Source: Zancudomyces culisetae (taxonomy: Eukaryota > Kickxellomycota > Harpellomycetes > Harpellales > Legeriomycetaceae). From it: DNA of 14,515 nucleotides. Every line of letters starts with the position of its first letter. The first letter of the stretch is position 1. Made by a program: the position numbers and the translations under genes. Shown one piece after another: positions 8,672-14,515 of the stretch. The notes below the pieces were generated by a model. That model saw nothing but the letters and a program-made list of their open reading frames with translations. It had not been told where the DNA came from and made no database searches. The stretch covers positions 1-14,515 of the forward strand of contig LSSK01001175.1 in NCBI GenBank assembly GCA_001969505.1, in the 5' to 3' direction.

Positions 8672-9504
8672 TCCCGCTTCTTGTCTCCCAAATTTCTTTT
8701 TTGTTTCGTTTCGCTTCAATATACATGTACGTTTTATTCTTGTTTCTTTTTAATTTGTGACGTATTAGGTCCTTGGAGTTCCCTTGACAATGTCGTACAA
8801 GATTTCGATAGTAGTAGTAGTAAGTTCTATCTCTCTCAGAGTTGTTTCTGAGTAATAGCAGCGAATGTGTACAAAATTATCTTGAATGTATAGGTGCTCG
8901 GTTAAGTATCGGCTATATGACTACATCAAAAGCAATTATCATGAAAAATGTATAAAACCACTAAACGAGTACGCTTTTGCTTGAATAAAATGGAGATCTG
9001 TCTTTATTCTTTAAGAGATATTCATTTTATCGATACAAAAAGTTTAACTAAATCTCCAGTAATACCAAGCGAATCAAAAAAAAATTTTATATCCATATTT
9101 TTCAAAAAAAAATATAAAAAAAACCACAGTAGTTGGCCGCAAAACTACTAATACTAACTACTGAAAACAGATATCTATCTGTTTTACTTTTAAAGCTGCG
9201 ATACCCTTTCCCCCCTCTCCCCTCCACAAAATCCAACAAAAACGTCCGTGAATAGGGTCTGTGTAATAACTGATGGGAGAATCAAATGGGTTTATTGACC
9301 ATAACAATACCTTTTGACTATGCTACCACACATCAAAAGCTGCATTCGTTCTGTAAACGAAATATATCCAAAACACTATTTCTTCCACTTTTACCTTTTT
9401 ACAATAATCGTATTTAGATTCTTTATAAATTTAAACTCATATTGCAATAACTCAATTTGATAGAGTTTGTAGAAAAATAAATATTATACAACGTAGAAAT
9501 AGCA
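8672..9504. other. Intergenic region between the DAM1 3' end and the TRZ1 promoter
   Basis: About 830 nt hold the upstream region of TRZ1 and the 3' flank of the Dam1 gene, both on the minus strand. Visible features are a GTAGTAGTAGTA stretch near 8810-8822, A-runs at 9079-9125, a perfect inverted repeat at 9164-9185 and a C-rich patch at 9209-9224. A plus-strand frame running from 8003 into this region is the antisense shadow of TRZ1. I saw no gene or tRNA. Confidence 0.55.
9164..9185. other. Perfect 9-bp inverted repeat with 4-nt loop
   Basis: AAAACAGAT and ATCTGTTTT flank the loop ATCT. It lies about 320 nt beyond the Dam1 stop and about 500 nt upstream of TRZ1. It could form a transcript hairpin or be a protein-binding palindrome; nothing else in the sequence decides this. 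Confidence 0.5.
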
Positions 9505-10470
9505 TTATTCAGTTTCATTTAGAAAATACAGCATTCCCCTCTCGTTAACCCGATAAACCACACCAGACTCTACCAGAATATTCATGTACTCTGTACATTT
9601 TCCTTTAGACATTCCTCCGCTTATTCCTCGAATTATTTCTTCAAGATATCGCCCATCGGTATGCTGATTCAGCTCTTTCAGAATGCCCTCAATAATAACT
9701 TTATGTGGCTGCGTTCGATATCTCAAAGGTAACATATTGAGGGATTTTCGTGAATTAAATGCCATCTTTCTTTTCCGAGGATTGAATGCAGGTTTTGTGC
9801 CAGAAGCTGACAACCCGCTCTGCGCTCTGTTGCCTAGACCAGCTACAGATGCTCTAGGCTTTTGTGTGTTTAGTGATTTTCTCGGGATTCCCTGCTGTAA
9901 GTTGGATCGTACCTTTGGACCAATACCCGTAGCGTGTCTGCGCGGAGTTGGAAGGTTTTTCTCCACACCCATCGCCACACCCCTTCCTATGTCACGCATA
10001 CCATCGTTTATACGATTTTTGGTGCCCATAGCTCCGCTTTGATTTTTTATAGTTCTTGGTGAAACGTTTATACTACGTTCGTTCACTCCAGCTTTTTGAG
10101 GAGAATTGTCTCCACTATCAACAGTGTGCAGAGGACTATGAATTGTATCATCAGCATTATAAGCACCCAAAGATTCCTCTAATGTAGAGCCAGAATTCAT
10201 ACCAGGTTTTCCTGTCTCATTTCTAGGTTTCAGAGTTTCCGTATTTTCTCCAACTAATGTTGTCGAATCTTCGGTAGGTATTCCGGGAAAATCCAATGTT
10301 TTAGATTGTATTTTCAACCCTTGTAGGTAAAAGCCAAAGCTTTTATTAAACGATGTTAGATTGTCTTGGATCCTTTCGAAATTCGGCATCACATCTTTTA
10401 TTTTACCTAGCGATTCGTTAATGCTCGTTATTTCCGGCTTTATGCTTTCAAACAAATCAAATTCCTGCAT
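9505..10470 (-). CDS. DAM1: Dam1-like DASH/DAM1 complex subunit with a C-terminal winged-helix-like domain
   Basis: Residues about 5-66 match the Dam1 domain: heptad-like helix, then ERIQDNLTSFNKSFGFYLQG and LDFPGIP, as in the FNESF..YGL....FP pattern of Dam1 proteins. Dam1 is part of the ring that couples kinetochores to spindle microtubules. Residues about 80-250 are disordered, turning strongly basic after 150. They carry possible Cdk sites (Ser123-Pro-Gln-Lys, Thr175-Pro-Arg-Arg) and Aurora-type sites (RKS at Ser199 and Ser243, RAS at Ser207), which would fit the known Aurora control of Dam1. Residues about 255-318 look folded: a helix (KVIIEGILKELNQH), a second helix (YLEEIIRG), a third (KCTEYMNILVESG) and a hairpin (VVYRVNERGMLYFL), the layout of a winged helix. 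Yeast Dam1 has no such domain that I know of. An in-frame TAA upstream supports this start. Total 321 residues, no introns. Confidence 0.85.
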   Translation of the reverse strand: MQEFDLFESIKPEITSINESLGKIKDVMPNFERIQDNLTSFNKSFGFYLQGLKIQSKTLDFPGIPTEDSTTLVGENTETLKPRNETGKPGMNSGSTLEESLGAYNADDTIHSPLHTVDSGDNSPQKAGVNERSINVSPRTIKNQSGAMGTKNRINDGMRDIGRGVAMGVEKNLPTPRRHATGIGPKVRSNLQQGIPRKSLNTQKPRASVAGLGNRAQSGLSASGTKPAFNPRKRKMAFNSRKSLNMLPLRYRTQPHKVIIEGILKELNQHTDGRYLEEIIRGISGGMSKGKCTEYMNILVESGVVYRVNERGMLYFLNETE

Positions 10471-11064
10471 TTTATTTCTCGCGGTCTTGAATCTAAATTA
10501 TCCTTTGGATTTCTATCCTCTATTAAATGATGGCAATCGTTGACCCTTTTAATGCCTCCCGGCACTAATTTATTTCGTTTGTATTTTAATGAATGCTATA
10601 ACTTATTTAACTATATAAAATCCTTTAAGTTTGTTCAAACTTTTTTTTATCCTGAAAAAAAAATTAGCCAAATAAAGGAACTCTCAACAACTACAAAACG
10701 ATGACTGGATTGTTGTGTTATGCGCACAGTGTAAACAATGGGAATAACAAAAACAAAACTTTACTAGCGAATGACAGTTCGTATAGTTGAACCATTACCA
10801 GTTTTTTTTAGTTAATGCTTGGAATTATTTCAATTGGCGGATTTCGCAAACTGACAAGATTGAGCACACTATAATTAGAGCTGAACCACAAATTTCTAAA
10901 TGATATCTCAATCAATACAACCAAGTGAATTGATGACCTACAAATTACAATAAGAAAAAGAAAATAATAAACTATAATAATATTACATTTTGATTGATAT
11001 CCTGACTCATTTAATCTACCGATTCTTCCTGCTAATTCTAAAATCTTGGGGCTGGGCAGTAAAT
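10471..11064. promoter_or_regulatory. Divergent promoter region shared by DAM1 and WDR8
   Basis: This 594-nt gap lies between the start codons of two head-to-head genes for microtubule-associated proteins. It is AT-rich with A-runs and T-runs and must hold both promoters. A TGACTCA (Gcn4/AP-1-type) sequence is at 11003-11009, close to the WDR8 start and probably in its leader. I saw no clear TATA box or MluI-box (ACGCGT) element. Confidence 0.6.
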
Positions 11065-12957
11065 ATGGAATTTTCGAATTTATTCAAACAGAAAAATAAA
11101 ATAGGATGTATCTCCCCTGATTGCAAGTATGTAGCGATATCAATTGATGAGAGGATAGTTGTTCGTAAGCTAGATACGATGAAAATAGTAACAATATTTG
11201 AAACCCCTTATGTCTACAAGCCAGAAATTTCCGATATTCAGTGGTCACAGGACTCCTTATGTTTGCTCTCGGCCAACTACAAAGAAAGCAAAGTCCATGT
11301 TTGGCGGTTAGAACAAAATGGCTTTGGTGCTAATGAGGCTTTTTTGAGCAATGAAAGTAGCAAAGACTATATATGTGGTCTCACTGACGAAGTGCGAGGG
11401 ATAGTTTTGGCCAAATGGTCTCCAATTGGAAACTGTATTATTACATGGAGCGAGTTCAAATTAAGAATGACGTTTTGGAACATAATTAATCAAACCCAAA
11501 AATATATAGAAAACCCTAAGCACATTCACAAAGGTTCGTTCCCATACAATTTTACACTGCAAACATATAGACATCAAGCTAAGCACAGTTTACATAATGG
11601 ATAAATAGGCTATTCTTTTCATCCTTCCGGAGAATTTATGGCATTATTACTCAGAAACGAAAATCGGGATCAAGTGGGAATCTTTAGTACTGAGAGTTGG
11701 AAATGCCTAAAGGTAATATTGGTATAAAAATGTATTTTTATATCACAAGAAATTACATTAAGACATATACCTTCCTCGATAGGTATTTTCGGTAGGAACA
11801 TTAGATTCTCAAGAAATAGGATGGTCGCCTGATGGAAATGCGATATGTATTACTGACACCACCGGAAATGTAAGATTCTTTTTATGGTTGAACTCAAGTA
11901 CATCTTTTAAAATAATTCATGCCTAAACGTAGTACCATGTAGAAATATACAACAGTGTTGGGATATTAAAAAGGGATATTGGTATTCCAGAGAATGAACT
12001 AGGAGTACAATGCTTTTGTTGGTCTCCATCCGGACAGTTCATAGCTCTGGGCGGTTATGACCAAGGCGTCCGAATTTTAAATAGTCTAACATGGGATTCA
12101 GTTGCTGAGTTTACCACCAAAGGAAATGCATTATCTTTGGGGATCGTAAGTCTTTTGTTGCATATTACTGATATGATGGCAATGTAATTGAACAAACTCA
12201 AGCAACAGGATATTTTATTGGCTATTAACCATTTTTGCCATTTTAATGTGTGCTAAAACTCGATAGGAACTCTTGACAGACACCGGATTGATTTTCGGGC
12301 GCAACGAATCGTACACTGGCTATAGCGGCGAAATTGGATTGATCAAGTGTAAGCTCTGCATATCTTTGATTGCTTCTTAAGTTTATCTAAAACAATCCTA
12401 TATTCAATAACGAATTGAATTTATCATCATAAATAGTTGAATCAAAAACCTCGTGTTTACATTTAAGCAAGATAGTTAGCTCTGACTTGACAAAGACCCA
12501 ACTAAGAGCTGGCGTCAGTAGACTAGCGTTCAACGCCGACGGCACGCTTCTCATGATAATAAATGGTAAACCTAGTGACATGTATTTTTTTAGCTCGTTT
12601 TAGATCATACTAAACAGATGTGAATACATGGCATAATATAATTAAATAGAAAACACACCAAATTGCATATGGATTTGGAGCATGATAAGAATGCGAATTC
12701 AAACCATTATCCAAGCAAAAGCCTCCGTTAAAATGGCGAAATGGAGCCCTGTAGAGTCAGAAGTGTTGGTGTTTGTATGTGGCAATGCAAGTGTATATAT
12801 ATACAAACACGACCAAGGCGACATTGAATCCTCAATAAGAGGCTTTGAGCTGAGACCCAAGGAGAATTTAAACTTTACCAAGCTTTCTTGGAATCCTACG
12901 GGCGAAAGTGTTTTATTGTTTGATTCTAATGTTTTTACGATTGGGAATATTGTTTAG
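11065..12957 (+). CDS. WDR8: WDR8/WRAP73 WD-repeat protein, seven exons
   Basis: Exons deduced by protein continuity and GT/AG sites: 11065-11533, 11609-11712, 11783-11869, 11933-12145, 12267-12348, 12437-12565, 12650-12957. Joined they encode 463 residues, close to human WRAP73 (about 460), in one frame to the TAG at 12955. The start MEFSNLFK matches the conserved WRAP73 N-terminus; no ATG lies in frame shortly upstream. WD-type blades are marked by WSQDSL, KWSPIGN, YSFHPSGEFMALL, GWSPDGN, CWSPSGQFIALGGYD, LAFNADGTLL, KWSPVESE and WNPTGESVLL. Junction 6 gives INENTPNCIWIW, matching the vertebrate RNDNIPNAVWVW. In fission yeast Wdr8 works with Msd1 (SSX2IP) to anchor microtubule minus ends at the spindle pole; in animals at centrosomes. 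The fifth intron's acceptor is the least certain: TAG ends at 12436 and at 12475, and AAG at 12466 with a shifted donor, are alternatives. I prefer 12436 because it yields KFE, matching the conserved KYE. Confidence 0.93.
11534..11608 (+). other. WDR8 intron 1
   Basis: 75 nt, donor GTTCGT (unusual), acceptor AATAG, phase 1. Removing it restores HKG-YSFHPSG; read through, the frame meets TAA at 11602. A GCTAAG branch-like site lies about 30 nt before the acceptor. Confidence 0.85.
11713..11782 (+). other. WDR8 intron 2
   Basis: 70 nt, donor GTAATA, acceptor GATAG, phase 0. Splicing joins KCLK to VFSVGTLD, matching the blade boundary expected in the family. Confidence 0.85.
11870..11932 (+). 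other. WDR8 intron 3
   Basis: 63 nt, donor GTAAGA, acceptor CGTAG, phase 0, with CCTAAAC just upstream of the acceptor as likely branch site. Splicing joins DTTGN to YHVEIYN. Confidence 0.88.
12146..12266 (+). other. WDR8 intron 4
   Basis: 121 nt, the longest, donor GTAAGT, acceptor GATAG, phase 0, with GCTAAAAC near the acceptor. Splicing joins LSLGI to ELLTDTG. Confidence 0.85.
12349..12436 (+). other. WDR8 intron 5
   Basis: 88 nt in the preferred model, donor GTAAGC, acceptor AATAG, phase 1. It gives IKFESK, matching the conserved KYE of the family, with the exon open throughout. Acceptors further right (12466 or 12475) also keep frame, the first only with a donor two bases earlier. Confidence 0.65.
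12566..12649 (+). other. WDR8 intron 6
   Basis: 84 nt, donor GTAAAC, acceptor AATAG, phase 1, with a near-perfect TACTAAAC branch site at about 12608-12615. The split codon forms Glu and yields INENTPNCIWIW. Confidence 0.9.
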
Positions 12958-13298
12958 TTTTTAAGTTAGTTCCAATTAACGCATCATTAAAAGAGTTGTA
13001 GAAGGCATTTTTCGGTATCAATAGTACACGCATCAAAGAATAGAAAACTACAATTAAAGAGGTATTATCGAATATCATTTAATAAAGGAAATCAAGTGTC
13101 TAAACAAGAATATTGCTCCAAAGTGAGTAGAAGGGTTATTTACTGTTTATTAAAAGAAAAACAATAAATAAACGGAAATAGTTTACTACAAAAGGGTCTC
13201 ATGTTACTTCATAAAGCCAAAAGACAGCTGGTATATAGAAAACAGGAGAAATGGTATGGGTTTTCATTTTAATGTCTGCCACATCCGAGATTTCATCC
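12958..13298. other. Convergent 3' flanks of WDR8 and the glycine-rich gene
   Basis: The 341-nt gap holds AATAAA on the plus strand at 13081-13086 and 13163-13168 (for WDR8) and on the minus strand at 13146-13151 (for the glycine-rich gene). The two 3' untranslated regions therefore probably overlap. I saw no gene here. Confidence 0.5.
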
Positions 13299-13955
13299 TC
13301 AGTGACGACCCCTATAGTGGTGTCCTCCGCGACCTCCTCTGTGGTATTTTCTGTATCTGCGTCTTCTTCTACCAAAGCTATCAAAGTAGAAGTCACCGTA
13401 CAATGGGTATGTTTCTACACCAACAACACCAACTGCTCCTACTGCTCCTACTGCTCCTACTGCACCAACGGCTCCAGCTCCGTAGGCAGTACCAACTACT
13501 GAGTTATCGTATCCTACTGCACCGACGGCTCCAGCTCCATAGGCAGTACCAACTACTGCGTTATCATATCCTACTGCGCCGACGGCTCCAACAGCTCCTA
13601 CAGCTACTGGTACAGCTACTGCGTATTCAACTGGGTAATCGTACCAGATTCCATCTCTCCAGTACCTGTGTCTTCTGCCACCGTGATAACGACCTCCGTG
13701 ACCACCACCATGTCCACCACCATGCCCACCACCATGCCCACCTCCGTGACTACCTCCACTGCCTCCGTGACTACCTCCACTGCCTCCGTGACTACCTCCA
13801 CTGCCTCCGTGACTGCCTCCACTACCACCACCGCTACCTCCTCCACTACCACCACCGCTACCTCCTCCACTACCACCACCACCTCCGCCTCTTGCTGCGA
13901 GGGCGGTTCCAACTTGAATTGCCAATACGACGAGGGAAAGGGTTAAGGATTTCAT
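13299..13955 (-). CDS. Secreted Gly/Ser/His-rich and Ala-Val-Gly-repeat protein
   Basis: The 218-residue product is low-complexity and modular. Residues 1-20 are a clear signal peptide (MKSLTLSLVV core, TALA-A cleavage site). About 22-88 is Gly/Ser/His-rich: GGGS units, then the heptad SGGSHGG, then GGGH units. A short aromatic/basic block follows (HRYWRDGIWYDYP, about 96-108). About 109-180 consists of GAV triplets with two copies of a 19-residue unit containing VGYDN-VVGTAYGAG. The tail is aromatic and then strongly basic (FGRRRRRYRKYHRGGRGGHH). No enzyme domain is present. Such composition suggests a structural or adhesive extracellular matrix or wall protein, possibly metal-binding through the His-Gly units; this is inference. 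It is convergent with WDR8 and has a TATA box about 80 nt upstream. Coding DNA is richer in G and C than its surroundings. Some other frames are also open because of the repeats, but only this one has a signal peptide. Confidence 0.86.
   Translation of the reverse strand: MKSLTLSLVVLAIQVGTALAARGGGGGGSGGGSGGGSGGGSGGGSGGSHGGSGGSHGGSGGSHGGSGGSHGGGHGGGHGGGHGGGHGGRYHGGRRHRYWRDGIWYDYPVEYAVAVPVAVGAVGAVGAVGYDNAVVGTAYGAGAVGAVGYDNSVVGTAYGAGAVGAVGAVGAVGAVGVVGVETYPLYGDFYFDSFGRRRRRYRKYHRGGRGGHHYRGRH
13432..13467. repeat. 9-bp tandem repeat encoding GAV triplets
   Basis: ACTGCTCCT occurs three times in tandem (13432-13458), followed by the variant ACTGCACCA. On the minus strand it encodes the Gly-Ala-Val run near the C-terminus of the secreted protein. 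Confidence 0.85.
13457..13589. repeat. 57-bp tandem repeat, two copies plus a partial third
   Basis: Units at 13457-13513 and 13514-13570 differ at only a few bases; a third begins at 13571 and soon diverges. The unit encodes 19 residues including VGYDN and GTAYGAG. Frame is kept, pointing to duplication under coding constraint. Confidence 0.85.
13704..13889. repeat. Nested short tandem repeats encoding the Gly/Ser/His region
   Basis: Three arrays lie side by side: a 12-bp unit (three copies, 13704-13739, GGGH), a 21-bp unit CCTCCGTGACTACCTCCACTG (three identical copies and a fourth with two changes, 13741-13824, SGGSHGG), and Gly-Ser units to 13889. All units are multiples of three. Near identity suggests recent expansion by slippage or unequal exchange. 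Confidence 0.88.
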
Positions 13956-14515
13956 TTTAATTTGTTCGAGTGTATATACTAATAAAGCGATTTATTTGGA
14001 GCTTATAGAACCGATACTGTAGCAGAACATTTGAGTTTATATACATTTATTTTGTCAAACATAAAAAGCACACTATTTGAGAGTATCTGTATGTGATTTA
14101 GAGGCTATCTACCATTTAAACATCTGTGCAAAACAAACTTTTGTTTAATGAAAATACACGTATTGCTTTGACCAAATCGACTTGGTGCCCAGTACTATGA
14201 GCAAGGTAGTTTTATTGTTTAAAAAAAAATGCTAGAATTGGTTGTATATTTTAATCCACACCACGTTTCTTCGATAAACAAAGCTTTTGGCGTAACAATT
14301 GTGTGTGGCAAACGTTTATGCTTTTTCTTGTTACTATCATATTTGAATTGGTGTTAGGTTTGTATTAATGTAAATACCATGGCAGTGGGTTAGCTTTTCA
14401 TAAGCCTGCGTTATTGTTTTATTGTGTTACTGTGTTATTGTGGTGATGGTCTGCTGTTTTACTCTATGTTTTTTAATCTTTTATTTTTCCACTGTTGTAC
14501 GATTTCTTTTTTTTT
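13956..14515. other. Upstream region of the glycine-rich gene, to the window edge
   Basis: Apart from the TATA box at 14036-14043, this 560-nt stretch shows no gene. It contains an A-run at 14221-14229, imperfect TTATTGTG/TTACTGTG repeats at about 14411-14443 and a terminal T-run. Confidence 0.5.
14036..14043 (-). promoter_or_regulatory. TATA box of the glycine-rich secreted-protein gene
   Basis: The minus strand reads TATATAAA about 80 nt upstream of the ATG at 13955, implying a leader of roughly 50 nt. A similar element precedes the left-edge secreted-protein gene, suggesting strong, regulated promoters for both. Confidence 0.5.

Noticed and set aside
8003-8851. 282-residue plus-strand open frame
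   Set aside because: It is antisense to TRZ1, rich in Ser, Leu, Ile and Phe, and shows no domain; it is the shadow of a well-supported gene.
11003-11009. TGACTCA as an amino-acid-control site
   Set aside because: It lies next to WDR8, not CPA1, and a 7-bp match is expected by chance; noted only within the promoter region entry.
10990-11064. N-terminal extension of WDR8
   Set aside because: The extension would start at TTG and adds a hydrophobic segment not expected in this family; MEFSNLFK at 11065 matches the conserved start.
13616-13946. Thr/Ser-rich (plus) and Val/Glu-rich (minus) repeat frames
   Set aside because: These are alternative readings of the same tandem repeats. A Thr/Ser-rich mucin-like product is tempting, but it has no leader peptide, unlike the chosen frame.
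13256-13960. 234-residue plus-strand open frame rich in Leu, His and Arg
   Set aside because: It is antisense to the repeat protein, opened by triplet-multiple repeats, with no signal peptide or domain.

Overview
The window reads as nuclear DNA of a fungus. It is AT-rich, has long A/T-rich spacers, and carries four recognisable eukaryotic genes. Fungal markers are a stand-alone arginine-type carbamoyl-phosphate synthase small subunit with an upstream attenuator-peptide reading frame, a Dam1-type DASH kinetochore subunit, and short introns (63-121 nt) ending in TAG. I cannot place the species; a zygomycete-grade lineage is possible but only a guess.

Layout. (1) 1-105, minus strand: the first 35 codons of a gene that runs off the left edge; they look like a signal peptide. 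A TATA box lies upstream. (2) About 280-4002: nearly 3.7 kb with no gene I can support, only small repeats and hairpins. (3) 4003-5559, plus: the arginine attenuator peptide uORF (25 codons), a 159-nt spacer without any ATG, then CPA1. (4) 5713-8664, minus: long-form tRNase Z (TRZ1/ELAC2 family), convergent with CPA1, with two plausible start codons and a TATA box touching the first. (5) 9505-10470, minus: a Dam1-like protein with an added C-terminal domain that looks like a winged helix. (6) 11065-12957, plus: WDR8/WRAP73 in seven exons, reconstructed here to 463 residues, head-to-head with the Dam1 gene. (7) 13299-13955, minus: a secreted Gly/Ser/His-rich and Ala-Val-Gly-repeat protein, with a TATA box upstream.

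How the genes relate. CPA1 supplies carbamoyl phosphate for arginine synthesis in mitochondria, and the uORF in front of it is the expected arginine-sensing switch. TRZ1 removes tRNA 3' trailers, probably in both nucleus and mitochondria. Dam1 and Wdr8 both act on spindle microtubules, at kinetochores and at spindle poles respectively, and share one divergent promoter region. The two secreted-protein genes at the edges are on the same strand and have similar leader peptides.

Most notable: the attenuator-peptide uORF with the key residues at the same positions as in Neurospora, the Dam1 plus winged-helix-like architecture, and the modular repeat protein.
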